Below are positions 16,014-24,817 of a stretch of DNA of 64,000 nt, one piece after another; within the stretch, counting starts at the first letter, position 1, and the number at the start of each line of letters is the position of its first letter. The notes beneath the pieces are model-generated. The model saw only the letters and a list, made by a program, of their open reading frames with translations, did no database searches and was not told the origin of the DNA. This DNA comes from Oscillospiraceae bacterium (lineage in GTDB: Bacteria > Bacillota > Clostridia > Saccharofermentanales > Saccharofermentanaceae): NCBI GenBank assembly GCA_902764825.1, contig CACWXL010000007.1, positions 1-64,000 on the forward strand. The letters run 5' to 3'. The translations under genes and the position numbers were made by a program.

Positions 16014-18053
16014 TCAGCCCTTTGCGATCATGTCCTTAAGTTCTTCCAAAGAGATGATCGGGACGCCCAGCTCCCTGGCTTTTCTTTCCTTTGATCCCGC
16101 ATCTGCGCCCATAAGGAGATAGGATGTCTTCTTGGATACCGAAGATACGGGCTTGCCGCCGTTGCTCTCGATCAGGCTCTCTGCATCGCTCCTGCTCATT
16201 CCTTCGAGCGTTCCCGTGATGCAGAAAGTAAGTCCTGTAAGAGCAGTGCCCTGAACCGCGCTCTCTTCTCTTGCGAAGTTTAGACCAAGTGCCTTTAAGC
16301 GCTCCAGGAGGGCTTTGTTTCCTTCATCATGGAAGAAGTTATAGATTCCTTCGGCAGAGATCTCTCCGATGTCCTGCACCGCTACAAGCGAAGCTTTGTC
16401 AGCCTCTGCGATAGCGTCTATCGAACCGAATGTCCTGATGAGTTCTTTTGCTGTCGCCTTGCCGACGCCGGGGATGCCCAAACCGGCAAGGACCTTGTCT
16501 GCAGGTGTCTCTTTCCTCGCGTCCTCAATGGCGCTTAAGAGCTTATCGGTATTCTTCTCAAGGCCTAAGAGCTTATTCTCTATGAGTTCATCCCTTTTGT
16601 CCTTGAGCTCGAAAACATCGGCGATATCCTTAATGTATTTTTCTTCGGTAAGCTTTCTTATGTACTCCGTGCCGAATCCCTTTATATCCATGCAGTCACG
16701 GGACACGAAGTTAACGATGCGGTTAACAAGCGTTCCGGGGCACATGAGATTTACGCACTTAAGATCTACTCCGCCCTCATCCCTTACGAGCCTGTGTCCG
16801 CAGACAGGACAGTTCTCAGGCATCTTATAAGGCTGCCAGTCAGAAGGCCTCTTGTCTTTATTTACATCTTTAACCTTCGGAATGATCTCGCCGGACTTAT
16901 AGACAAGGATCGTATCACCTATGCCAAGACCAAGCTGGTCGATGAAGTCCTGATTGTGGAGAGTCGCGCGGGACACCATCGTGCCGCAGAGGCTGATGGG
17001 TTCGAATACCGCAACGGGTGTTACCCTGCCCGTTCTTCCGGTGTTGACCTCAACATCAAGCAGGCGTGTCTCCTTTACTTCCGGCGGATACTTGTAAGCT
17101 ATTGCCCATCTGGGGAACTTGATCGTATTGCCGAGCTTGGATCTCTCAGAAAGATTATTGAGCTTAACGACTGCGCCGTCGATATCGTATTCAAGATCGC
17201 CGCGCATCGCACCGATCTTCTGTATCGCATCCCATACCTCATCGGCAGTCCTGCACTTAAAGCACTGCTCGATTACCTTGACGCCGTTGCGCCTTAAGTA
17301 TTCATATCCTTCAAGATGCGTATTGAAAGTAACGCCTCTTGTCTCCTGCACATTGAATATAAAGAGGGATAAGCCTCTCTCCTTTGTGATCCTCGTATCT
17401 ATCTGTCTTAATGTTCCTGCAGCGCAGTTTCTGGGATTGGCGAATGTCTTCTTGCCCTCTTCTTCCGCCTTCGCATTTACGGCTTCAAAGGCCTTTCTGG
17501 TCATGTAGACCTCGCCTCTGATCTCAATATAAGGGACAGGCTCTTTAAGCTGTCTTACGACGTCAGGGATCTGCCTGGCATTCATGGTGACGTCTTCGCC
17601 TTCGGTAATGCCGTCACCTCTCGTGACAGCGAGCTTTAACTCGCCCTCTTCATAACGCAGAGCCATCGACAGGCCGTCGATCTTCGTCTCGACCAGGAAC
17701 TCTGCCTCATCGCCGAATTCTTCCCTCATGGAATTAACGAATTCGTATACATCTTCTTTTTCGAAAACATCCTGGAGAGAAAGCATGGGGACATTGTGCT
17801 TTACGAGGATCCCCTTCTCAGCCTTCCAGCCGACTCTCTGAGACGGAGATTCAGGAACGATCCAGTCAGGATGCGCCTTCTCGATCTCTTTAAGTCTGTT
17901 GTTCATGGTATCGTACTCGTAGTCCGATATCTCAGGTTCGTCCTGGGCATAGTAGAGCTCTGCAAAATAGTTGAGCTTCTTTACGAGTTCAAGATATTCA
18001 TTCTTCTCCTGATCAGCTTGAGCCATGCTCGCAAACAGATCTAACTGTTCCAT
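16014..18053 (-). CDS. ligA: NAD-dependent DNA ligase
   Basis: The 679-residue replicative ligase seals nicks using NAD+. The NAD-binding Ia region is N-terminal, adenylation lysine Lys124 lies in KIDG (residues 124-127), then come the OB fold, a C4 zinc finger (CPVCG ... CVNLMC), helix-hairpin-helix repeats (LAGLGIPGVGKATAKELI) and a C-terminal BRCT domain (about 600-679). ATG 18053 is chosen, eight bases after AGGAGG, over an upstream ATG at 18080 lacking a site. It starts one base after the stop of the membrane gene. Confidence 0.97.
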   Translation of the reverse strand: MEQLDLFASMAQADQEKNEYLELVKKLNYFAELYYAQDEPEISDYEYDTMNNRLKEIEKAHPDWIVPESPSQRVGWKAEKGILVKHNVPMLSLQDVFEKEDVYEFVNSMREEFGDEAEFLVETKIDGLSMALRYEEGELKLAVTRGDGITEGEDVTMNARQIPDVVRQLKEPVPYIEIRGEVYMTRKAFEAVNAKAEEEGKKTFANPRNCAAGTLRQIDTRITKERGLSLFIFNVQETRGVTFNTHLEGYEYLRRNGVKVIEQCFKCRTADEVWDAIQKIGAMRGDLEYDIDGAVVKLNNLSERSKLGNTIKFPRWAIAYKYPPEVKETRLLDVEVNTGRTGRVTPVAVFEPISLCGTMVSRATLHNQDFIDQLGLGIGDTILVYKSGEIIPKVKDVNKDKRPSDWQPYKMPENCPVCGHRLVRDEGGVDLKCVNLMCPGTLVNRIVNFVSRDCMDIKGFGTEYIRKLTEEKYIKDIADVFELKDKRDELIENKLLGLEKNTDKLLSAIEDARKETPADKVLAGLGIPGVGKATAKELIRTFGSIDAIAEADKASLVAVQDIGEISAEGIYNFFHDEGNKALLERLKALGLNFAREESAVQGTALTGLTFCITGTLEGMSRSDAESLIESNGGKPVSSVSKKTSYLLMGADAGSKERKARELGVPIISLEELKDMIAKG

Positions 18054-18054
18054 A

Positions 18055-18684
18055 TCATTTCCTCCTGCCGATAGTAGCAAGATAGATTACCGGAAGGACC
18101 GCGAAAGCCGTAAGGAATATTCCCCAAACGAATTCGGGAATACCTGCAAGGCCTGCGAAGCCCGAAGTAATGTCCATATCGTTATATCTTGTTATATAAA
18201 GGATCTTTGCCGCTACGGTTCCCAGCTTCGCTATCGGAACGAACAAGAGGGAATTAACCAGTGCCACAGCAAGCGAATATGTATAGATATCCGCAAACCA
18301 CTTGAGGCCCTTCTCAAACTTGATTATGTAGAAGGCAAGCGCTATCGCTGCAGGGATGGCAAGGCAAAGCGAATCGCTGATTACCACTGAACGGTTCATG
18401 AATATCTTTACCAGAAGCATTGCGATAAAGGTCACCGATATCGCACACGGGATAAAGACACCGAGCTTGGTAGGTTCCAGCTTCTGCATCAGTATTATCA
18501 CTGATACGACTACAACATATAAGGCCAGCGAAGCCGCTATTCCGCTTATCCCTATCCCCTTGCAGGCATAATGCACGGCTCTCGCAATAAAGCGCGCAAA
18601 AATATGGAAGGGCTCTGTAATCAGAGTCCCCCACAAAAACAGCATTAATATTGAGATAATACCCGCTCGTTCTTCGCTTCTCAT
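18055..18684 (-). CDS. Hypothetical polytopic membrane protein
   Basis: The 209-residue protein has about six hydrophobic segments and short loops (IISILMLFLWGTLI, ALYVVVVSVIILM, PCAISVTFIAMLLV, LAIPAAIALAFYII, SLAVALVNSLLFV, FLTAFAVLPVIYLATIG). No transport or catalytic motif is seen and I do not recognise a family. It is the first gene of the ligA operon. Confidence 0.6.
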   Translation of the reverse strand: MRSEERAGIISILMLFLWGTLITEPFHIFARFIARAVHYACKGIGISGIAASLALYVVVVSVIILMQKLEPTKLGVFIPCAISVTFIAMLLVKIFMNRSVVISDSLCLAIPAAIALAFYIIKFEKGLKWFADIYTYSLAVALVNSLLFVPIAKLGTVAAKILYITRYNDMDITSGFAGLAGIPEFVWGIFLTAFAVLPVIYLATIGRRK

Positions 18685-18752
18685 ACTTAATCACGACGCA
18701 TGGCAACGCGCCCTAATCAGATTCAATAAACAAACTGCCCTGTAACGGTTGA

Positions 18753-18995
18753 TTACTCGTCGAGAGAAGTGAAGTCGCCATCCTCAAGATAAGCCTTGAG
18801 AGTATTATATTCTTCGAAATCAAGAGAAATACCCTTACCTACCTTCTCGTGGTTCGGGCCCCAGTCACGGATGTCAAGCTTCGGCTTACCGTTATTCCAC
18901 TTAACGATATTAAGCTCACGCTGCCAACCGGACTTATTCTCCTTGAGAATACCGATCTGCTGAACGATCTCGTATGTGATTTCTGTCTTAGGCAT
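18753..18995 (-). CDS. YdbC-like PC4/p15 ssDNA-binding protein
   Basis: The 80-residue protein matches the bacterial PC4-like family (YdbC). The strands QIGILKENKSGWQRELNIVKWNNGKPKLDIRDWGP and GISLDFEEYNTLKAYL are typical; family members bind single-stranded DNA as dimers and may influence transcription or repair. A GGAGG ribosome site and an extended -10 (TGTTATAAT, minus strand at 19043-19035) precede it. It is monocistronic and divergent from the phosphoesterase gene. Confidence 0.82.
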   Translation of the reverse strand: MPKTEITYEIVQQIGILKENKSGWQRELNIVKWNNGKPKLDIRDWGPNHEKVGKGISLDFEEYNTLKAYLEDGDFTSLDE

Positions 18996-19034
18996 CCTAA
19001 ATTCCTCCTATGAAATACATTTTCAATTGTATGA

Positions 19035-19071
19035 ATTATAACACACGTTTGGCGCCTGCATATTATATAAT
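19035..19071. promoter_or_regulatory. Divergent promoter region
   Basis: Minus strand: an extended -10, TGT followed by TATAAT (19040-19035), for the YdbC gene. Plus strand: TATAAT at 19066-19071 for the phosphoesterase gene. Both -35 boxes are weak. Confidence 0.5.
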
Positions 19072-19098
19072 TAAGAAAAAAGGAGAAACGCAGGCCCG

Positions 19099-19992
19099 AT
19101 GGACATCTTTTTGACGGTTTTACTGATATTGGCAGCATTAATTCTGCTTTATGTCCTATGGTGTTTGGCCGAACCTTTCTTCCTTGTTAACGACAGGGTC
19201 GTATTAAAAAAGCACGAGACAGACAAAGGCGTCATCAGCAAAGAAACCATAAGCAAGCTCCCCTTTGTCCCTCAAGGCTCTTCTGATGCCCCTGATCTCC
19301 GCTTATTCTTCTTCTCAGACATCCATACGGAATGGTGCCCCGTGACCGCAGCGCGCATGAATAAGACCATCAGAAAGGCACATGCAGCAGGCGGCCTCGA
19401 CGCCGTATTGTTCGGAGGGGACATAATCACTTATCCGGAGAATTCCGAGAAGGGCTATAAATACTTAATTGAAGTCAGTGCATGCTGCAGGGAACTCGGA
19501 ATCCCCTTCTACGGCATCTCCGGCAACCATGACTGTAATCTCAAGAACGCGCCTGAGAGATCCGGGTTTATTAGTCTTGATACAAGTTCTGTTATCCTCA
19601 GCTCGCGAAAAAGTGACGCTAAAGCTTACCTTACCGGCGTTCCCGATTCCGGAAAGATCCACCGCGTCTGGCAGGAAAAGCTCTCCTGCGGCAATGAATA
19701 TCCTGTTATCCTGGCAGCTCACGACCCGGACGCATTCCTGCACCTGTCGCCTGATTCAAGACCCGCCTACATGCTCTCGGGGCATTTCCACGGCGGACAG
19801 ATGAAGCTCCCTTTCAGATTCGAATTCAACGTATTAAGGACTACTGATAAGTTCCCAAAGATGGGCGTTATCCAGGGACATTTCAATATAAACGGAACGG
19901 ATGTCTTCGTATCAAGAGGCGTCGGCTGCGGCATCCTCCCGTTCAGGATCTTCTCCGCTCCTGAGGCAACTGTCGTAGAGATCTGTCTGTAA
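19099..19992 (+). CDS. Membrane-anchored metallophosphoesterase (YkuE-like)
   Basis: The 297-residue protein has one N-terminal TM segment and a calcineurin-like domain. Metal ligands are visible in FSDIH, GGDI, GNHDCN, AAHDPDAF and SGHFHGGQ, the order expected for the family. Its layout resembles YkuE-type phosphoesterases thought to act at the membrane; the substrate is not known. The ribosome site AGGAG is rather far (13 bases) from ATG 19099. It is a single gene converging on gapA. Confidence 0.83.
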   Translation: MDIFLTVLLILAALILLYVLWCLAEPFFLVNDRVVLKKHETDKGVISKETISKLPFVPQGSSDAPDLRLFFFSDIHTEWCPVTAARMNKTIRKAHAAGGLDAVLFGGDIITYPENSEKGYKYLIEVSACCRELGIPFYGISGNHDCNLKNAPERSGFISLDTSSVILSSRKSDAKAYLTGVPDSGKIHRVWQEKLSCGNEYPVILAAHDPDAFLHLSPDSRPAYMLSGHFHGGQMKLPFRFEFNVLRTTDKFPKMGVIQGHFNINGTDVFVSRGVGCGILPFRIFSAPEATVVEICL

Positions 19993-20128
19993 GTCAGGCT
20001 TTTCGAGCGCGTTTTATTACTTATAAATAATTATATTAATAAAGAACCAGAAATGACGGTTCCCATTGATTGAGTTGCCAGCCGTATGGACGGGGCGGCA
20101 TCTTCAAATAACTCTTGCAAGTGACCTT

Positions 20129-20180
20129 ATAGACGGAAAATGAGACGGTTTTGGCAAATATCGTCCCTATTTTCGTCTAT
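20129..20180. repeat. 52-base hairpin repeat, copy A
   Basis: The outer stem ATAGACG/CGTCTAT and inner stem GACG/CGTC enclose a loop with TTTTGGC. It is 36 of 52 bases identical to copy B and starts 62 bases before it. The third stem position is A-T here and G-C in copy B, a compensatory change. Confidence 0.65.
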
Positions 20181-20190
20181 CGGAGGCCTC

Positions 20191-20242
20191 ATGGACGATT
20201 TTAGAGACGGTTTTCGCCATTTTCGTCCCATTTGGCGTCCAT
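20191..20242. repeat. 52-base hairpin repeat, copy B
   Basis: The outer stem ATGGACG/CGTCCAT and inner GACG/CGTC match copy A in layout and length, 10 bases downstream. The shared core includes GAGACGGTTTT and CGTCCC. Confidence 0.65.
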
Positions 20243-20289
20243 CGCCAGTTTCAGGTCCAGGTCCATAGGCGTTTTCAAGAAATAAAAAA

Positions 20290-20313
20290 GAGGCGCCTCA
20301 TAAGAGACGCCTC
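20290..20313 (-). terminator. Terminator of gapA
   Basis: On the minus strand GAGGCGTCTC pairs with GAGGCGCCTC (one G-T pair) around TTAT and is followed by TTTTTTATTT. Confidence 0.85.
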
Positions 20314-20340
20314 CGGTAATCAGTTTCTTAAAACCGGTTA

Positions 20341-21375
20341 TTAGCCGAGCTCTGCGAAGTACTTGATTGTTCTTACCATCTGAGATGTGTAAGAATTCTC
20401 GTTGTCGTACCAAGCAACAACCTGAACGAGTGAGTTGCCGTCATCCATCTTGGAAACCATTGTCTGGTTAGCATCGAAGAGGGAACCGAATCTCATACCA
20501 ACGATGTCAGAAGAAACGAGCTTCTCTTCTGTGTAGCCGAAAGACTCGTTTGTAGCAGCCTTCATAGCAGCGTTGATGCCGTCAACTGTAACTTCACCCT
20601 TAACAACAGCGTGAAGGATTGTTGTAGAACCTGTGAATGTAGGAACTCTCTGAGCAGCACCGATGAGCTTGCCGTTGAGCTCAGGGATAACAAGGCCGAT
20701 AGCCTTAGCAGCGCCTGTAGAGTTAGGTACGATGTTAGCAGCACCGGCTCTTGCTCTCTGGAGGTCACCCTTTCTCTGAGGACCGTCAAGGATCATCTGG
20801 TCGCCTGTGTAAGCGTGAACTGTTGTCATGATACCGCTCTGGATAGCTGCATAGTCATTGAGAGCCTTTGTCATAGGAGCAAGGCAGTTTGTTGTGCAGG
20901 AAGCTGCAGAGATGATCTTGTCATCAGCTGTGAGTGTTGTGTGGTTAACGTTGTAAACGATTGTAGGGAGATCGTTTCCTGCAGGAGCAGAGATAACAAC
21001 CTTCTTAGCGCCGGCATTGATGTGAGCCTGTGCCTTTTCCTTAGATGTGTAGAAACCGGAGCACTCGAGAACTACGTCTACACCGAGCTCGCCCCAAGGG
21101 CAATTGTTTGCATCGGGTTCCTTGTAGATCTTAAGTAACTTGCCGTCAACTGTGATTGTGTTAGCTTCGTCGTCAGATGTAACTGTGTGCTTATTCTCGC
21201 CGAATACACCAGCATATCCGCCCTGAGCTGTGTCATACTTGAGAAGGTGAGCGAGCATGGAAGGCTTTGTAAGATCGTTGATAGCTACAATCTCATAACC
21301 CTCAGCACCGAACATCTGTCTGAAAGCAAGACGACCGATACGACCGAAACCGTTAATCGCAACTTTTACTGCCAT
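20341..21375 (-). CDS. gapA: Glyceraldehyde-3-phosphate dehydrogenase
   Basis: The 344-residue glycolytic enzyme oxidises glyceraldehyde-3-phosphate with NAD+ and phosphate. [11 protein letters not shown] at residues 9-19 is the dinucleotide fold and [12 protein letters not shown] carries catalytic Cys160. WYDNENSY is near the C-terminus. Length is normal. An AGGAGG ribosome site precedes the start and a strong terminator follows, consistent with a highly expressed single gene. Confidence 0.97.
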   Translation of the reverse strand: MAVKVAINGFGRIGRLAFRQMFGAEGYEIVAINDLTKPSMLAHLLKYDTAQGGYAGVFGENKHTVTSDDEANTITVDGKLLKIYKEPDANNCPWGELGVDVVLECSGFYTSKEKAQAHINAGAKKVVISAPAGNDLPTIVYNVNHTTLTADDKIISAASCTTNCLAPMTKALNDYAAIQSGIMTTVHAYTGDQMILDGPQRKGDLQRARAGAANIVPNSTGAAKAIGLVIPELNGKLIGAAQRVPTFTGSTTILHAVVKGEVTVDGINAAMKAATNESFGYTEEKLVSSDIVGMRFGSLFDANQTMVSKMDDGNSLVQVVAWYDNENSYTSQMVRTIKYFAELG

Positions 21376-21605
21376 ATTGAATTCCTCCTAAATTCCCTTA
21401 ACCGGGATTATTAAACTTTTATAGTGCTCTATGGTCTGCACCTTAAGAATTCTACTCCACTGAAAAGGGGTTTTCCACAGAATTTTTGTCATTAGAATGT
21501 AAATTTTAATTAAAAAAGGGCATATTGCCCCCTTTTTCCCTCAAACGATTTTTGCTTCACAGATCGCGTGATATAATTTTACCAATAATCGTCGGAGTAC
21601 AGCGC

Positions 21606-23093
21606 ATGACAGATTCCCAACTTGTCAAAAACAATCTGCCCAAATGGCTCAAATACATCATTCTTCTGTTTCCTTTTGTGACAGCCTGTTTCCAGCTGCG
21701 CTCTCTTGACAACGACTTCTATTTTCTCTACCCGACGGGCGAATATATCCTGAAGAACGGCTTCCCGCATACCGATTTCCTTTCGATGCATTCGGACATG
21801 AAGATCGTCCTTCAGCAGTGGCTCAGCACGGTCATATTCTATCTGGCGTATTCACGCCTGGGCATGATAGGCCTTAGCATTGTCTTATATATCTGCTTTG
21901 CGGCAATCTGCGTGCTCTCATACAAGACCATCCTGCTCATAACAAAGAACGAACAGGTGTCCGCCGTCCTTTCAGCGGTTATAGACATACTGCTTTTTAA
22001 CCCGTTCATTGTCACAAGGCCGCAGATATTCACTTACGTGATCCTTCTTCTCGAGATCTGGCTGCTCGAAAAGCATGCGCAGACAAAAAAATACAAGTAC
22101 CTTGCCGGCATTCCGCTGTTATCTGTCGCACTGGTCAACCTTCATGCATCAATGTGGGCCATGCTGTTCGTGTTCATGCTGCCCTTCATTGCGGGCGCGG
22201 TCCCCGTTAAGATCAGGTCATTCAAGCTTGAAGCTAACGGCAGCCTGATCGGTCTTATGGCAGCTCTTGCAGCAGGTGCCGCCGTCGGATTCCTTAACCC
22301 TTACGGACTTGAAAACATGATCTATCTCACGTCTTCCTATGGTCAGAACAAGTTAAGCGAGACAATAGCAGAGATGCGCCCGGCAGATCTCAGCACTCAT
22401 TACGGAAAGATGATGATCATCCTTGCAATACTGCTCGGCGTGATCGGATTCTTCGTAAAAGGGAAGAAATTCTCCGTACGTTATTTCTGCCTGTTCATGG
22501 GAACGCTTATGCTCGGACTTCTTCACAGAAAGGGCATATCCTATTTCTTCATCTTCGGCATCATCTCATTCTCTTATGTTCTGAAGGATGTTGAGGTTAA
22601 GTTCCCTGAGAAGCTCAAGAGCATGATCACGAAGCGTGTTGAAGTCTTTGCCGCAGTCATACTGATCCTGGTCACGGCAGGCGTATCAGCATATAACCTG
22701 ATAAAATCGATTGACGAAGCTCCCGGAAAAACGGCTCATTACGACCGCCTCGATGAGGTAATAGAGATCATGAACAAGAGCGCAGAGCCCGTGGTGCTCT
22801 ACACCAATTTCAATGACGGCCAGTATCTGGAATACAATGGATTCCATCCGTACATTGACGGCAGAGCGGAACTGTACTTATGGCAGAACAACGAAGATTA
22901 CGAATATATCGGCGAATATTACGACCTCAGATCCGCGCATATGTATTACCGTGATTTTACCGACAGATACATGTTCAATTACCTGATCCTCGGTGAGAGC
23001 AGCGACAGATACCTTCTTGAATCACTTATGCATGACGAAGATTTCGAATTGGCATATGAAGAAGGCGGAGTGCTCCTGTTCGTAAGGAAATAA
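21606..23093 (+). CDS. GT-C-like polytopic membrane protein
   Basis: The 495-residue protein has about ten to eleven TM segments and a C-terminal soluble part (about residues 400-495). The first external loop contains NDFYFLYPTGEYILKNGFP followed by HSDMKIVLQQWLST, a layout like GT-C glycosyltransferases in which a loop Asp acts on a lipid-linked donor. No firm family or substrate can be given. The start is ATG 21606 behind GGAG; the longer frame upstream is not supported. It ends six bases from the converging zinc-ribbon gene. Confidence 0.62.
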   Translation: MTDSQLVKNNLPKWLKYIILLFPFVTACFQLRSLDNDFYFLYPTGEYILKNGFPHTDFLSMHSDMKIVLQQWLSTVIFYLAYSRLGMIGLSIVLYICFAAICVLSYKTILLITKNEQVSAVLSAVIDILLFNPFIVTRPQIFTYVILLLEIWLLEKHAQTKKYKYLAGIPLLSVALVNLHASMWAMLFVFMLPFIAGAVPVKIRSFKLEANGSLIGLMAALAAGAAVGFLNPYGLENMIYLTSSYGQNKLSETIAEMRPADLSTHYGKMMIILAILLGVIGFFVKGKKFSVRYFCLFMGTLMLGLLHRKGISYFFIFGIISFSYVLKDVEVKFPEKLKSMITKRVEVFAAVILILVTAGVSAYNLIKSIDEAPGKTAHYDRLDEVIEIMNKSAEPVVLYTNFNDGQYLEYNGFHPYIDGRAELYLWQNNEDYEYIGEYYDLRSAHMYYRDFTDRYMFNYLILGESSDRYLLESLMHDEDFELAYEEGGVLLFVRK

Positions 23094-23099
23094 CCAAGA

Positions 23100-23795
23100 T
23101 CACTTAATGCCGCCAACGAGCTTTATCTTAGGTCTGTCCGGCCTTTGTTCGAATGCGAACGCGCATATGAGCGCCATTACCGTACCTTCAAGATCAAAGT
23201 GGGATATAAATCCGCAACCGCCTCCGATGTCATTTCCGTACTTATCGCCAAGCCGCGCCTTCGGATATCCCGAGGAAAATGAGACTTCGATAAACGGGAT
23301 CGATACGTGCATGACGGATTTGACATTCCTTCTGTCAACGAAGAGAGTACGCTTATCGGTAATCACGACTCCCGTTTTACCATGGATCAGAATACCGTCA
23401 TCGTAATAAAGGACGACCCTCTCTCCCGGAAGAAGATCGCTTGAGAGCCTGCCGACAATGTCCTTCATCTTCTCTTCACGGATGCCATATGCGGAGACGT
23501 CGTCAAAACCCATGAGGTACTCGCGCATATAGGATTCAATCCTGGAAGATGTCTCGTAATCGTTCAGCGTCCTTATGAAAGCCTGGATCATTGTCTTGCA
23601 GGAATCGTTCTCCTGAAGGCTTTTGAGGTCCCAGTCGTAAATGAACCAGTCCATGTTTACGGGCTGGTCACCTATCTCGTTTCTGGTGGCCTCATCCAGC
23701 GGAAACTCGCTTCCGCAGTATGAACAGACAAGCCTCTTTCTGTTTTTGGCAAGCGCAAGCTTCCCTGAGCAGTTGGGACATTTATTGAGTTCCAT
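23100..23795 (-). CDS. Zinc-ribbon protein with PH-like domain
   Basis: The 231-residue protein begins with a zinc ribbon (CPNCSGKLALAKNRKRLVCSYC). A helical middle follows, and a C-terminal strand-rich part, TGVVITDKRTLFVDRRNVKSVMHVSIPFIEV, resembles bacterial PH-like/GRAM domains. These often bind membranes or partner proteins. No catalytic motif is seen. It lies 17 bases after trmB at the end of the alaS operon; link to translation is only by context. Confidence 0.6.
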   Translation of the reverse strand: MELNKCPNCSGKLALAKNRKRLVCSYCGSEFPLDEATRNEIGDQPVNMDWFIYDWDLKSLQENDSCKTMIQAFIRTLNDYETSSRIESYMREYLMGFDDVSAYGIREEKMKDIVGRLSSDLLPGERVVLYYDDGILIHGKTGVVITDKRTLFVDRRNVKSVMHVSIPFIEVSFSSGYPKARLGDKYGNDIGGGCGFISHFDLEGTVMALICAFAFEQRPDRPKIKLVGGIK

Positions 23796-23812
23796 ATTTT
23801 CCGGTCCTGATA

Positions 23813-24460
23813 TTAAAGATTAGCTACGACTCTCTTGATCGTGATGCCCTGGTCAGCAAATTTCTGCTCGAATTCCGTGCGGATATTCTCTTCATTCCAT
23901 TCGCTGTTATGAAGGTCTCTGGTGACATCCGTAAGCTTAAAGCCCATGGCTTCGAATTCGCCTAAAGAGAAGTCGAAAAGATCATCGTTGTCGGTCTTGA
24001 ATTCGACCGCACCGCCGTCTCTCATCATGGTCTTGTACTTGGCAAGGAAATCCCTGTACGTAAGACGTCTCTTGGGCTTGTTCTGCCTTGTCCAGGGATC
24101 CGAGAAATTCAGGAAGATCCTGTTTACTTCGTTCTCTGCAAAGTAATTCTCGATTATGCCCGCATCACCTCTGATAAAGAAGAGATTGGGGATCTCAAGT
24201 TCGTGAGCCTTCTCGATAGCGGCCAAAGTGACGGAAGCATCTCTTTCCATGGCGATGTAAAGGACTTCGGGATGTCTTAATGCCATCTCGGTACAGAACT
24301 TACCCTTGCCGCAGCCGATCTCAAGCCAGACCGGGACGTCTTCGGGAAAGCCACATGCTTCTCTCCATTTGCCTTTATTAAGCATGGGCGCGTCAAACCA
24401 GCGCTCATGACATTTTTCCATGCGCGCAGGAATATTGCGCTTGGTTCTCATTCTAGCCAT
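23813..24460 (-). CDS. trmB: tRNA (guanine46-N7)-methyltransferase
   Basis: The 215-residue SAM-dependent enzyme makes m7G46 in the tRNA variable loop. SAM-binding WLEIGCGKGKFCTEMA, acidic VLYIAMERD, and LNFSDPWTRQNKPKRRLTY, the family signature, are present. I chose the start at 24460 (MARMRTKRN), five bases after the HIT stop; a start at 24496 would overlap that gene by 32 bases. Length is normal. It is part of the alaS-HIT-trmB operon. Confidence 0.93.
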   Translation of the reverse strand: MARMRTKRNIPARMEKCHERWFDAPMLNKGKWREACGFPEDVPVWLEIGCGKGKFCTEMALRHPEVLYIAMERDASVTLAAIEKAHELEIPNLFFIRGDAGIIENYFAENEVNRIFLNFSDPWTRQNKPKRRLTYRDFLAKYKTMMRDGGAVEFKTDNDDLFDFSLGEFEAMGFKLTDVTRDLHNSEWNEENIRTEFEQKFADQGITIKRVVANL

Positions 24461-24464
24461 AGGA

Positions 24465-24806
24465 TCAGATGAGTTTCTCCGTAAGGTTTGCGCCACCGAT
24501 AACGTGGAAATGAACGTGCATTACTGTCTGGCCTGCACCCTCACCGCAGTTGTTGATCGTTCTGTAAGCATCACTTACACCCTTGATCTTTGCTACTTCA
24601 GCGATTGCCTTAGTGATCTCGGCGGAATAAAGAGCGCCCTCAGGATCTGATGCAAGTTCATTGATGTTCGCGAAATGCTTTTTCGGAACAACGAGAACAT
24701 GTACCGGAGCTACGGGATTAATGTCATTAAAGCAGAGAACATATTCGTTCTCATATACTTTTGACGAAGGGATCTTTCCTTCAACTATATCGCAAAAAAT
24801 GCACAT
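24465..24806 (-). CDS. HIT family nucleotide-binding protein (HinT-like)
   Basis: The 113-residue protein has an N-terminal CIFCDIVEGKIPS zinc-type motif and the histidine triad VMHVHFHVIGG at about residues 96-106. Such proteins hydrolyse purine phosphoramidates, including aminoacyl-AMP, which fits the location 11 bases after alaS. Length is normal. Confidence 0.93.
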   Translation of the reverse strand: MCIFCDIVEGKIPSSKVYENEYVLCFNDINPVAPVHVLVVPKKHFANINELASDPEGALYSAEITKAIAEVAKIKGVSDAYRTINNCGEGAGQTVMHVHFHVIGGANLTEKLI

Positions 24807-24817
24807 ATTATTTCTCC

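Larger units (their letters stand above)
19993..20289. other. Gene-free convergent gap with hairpins
   Basis: No gene here. From left to right it holds a hairpin TGCC-AG-CCGT/ACGG-GGC-GGCA (20076-20100) and two related 52-base hairpins (separate entries). No plus-strand terminator with a T run was recognised for the phosphoesterase gene. Confidence 0.6.

Noticed and set aside
21507..21536. Hairpin AAAAAGGGCA/TGCCC with T run before the GT-C gene
   Set aside because: Follows no plus-strand gene and the stem is imperfect; could be chance in AT-rich DNA, so not listed as a terminator.
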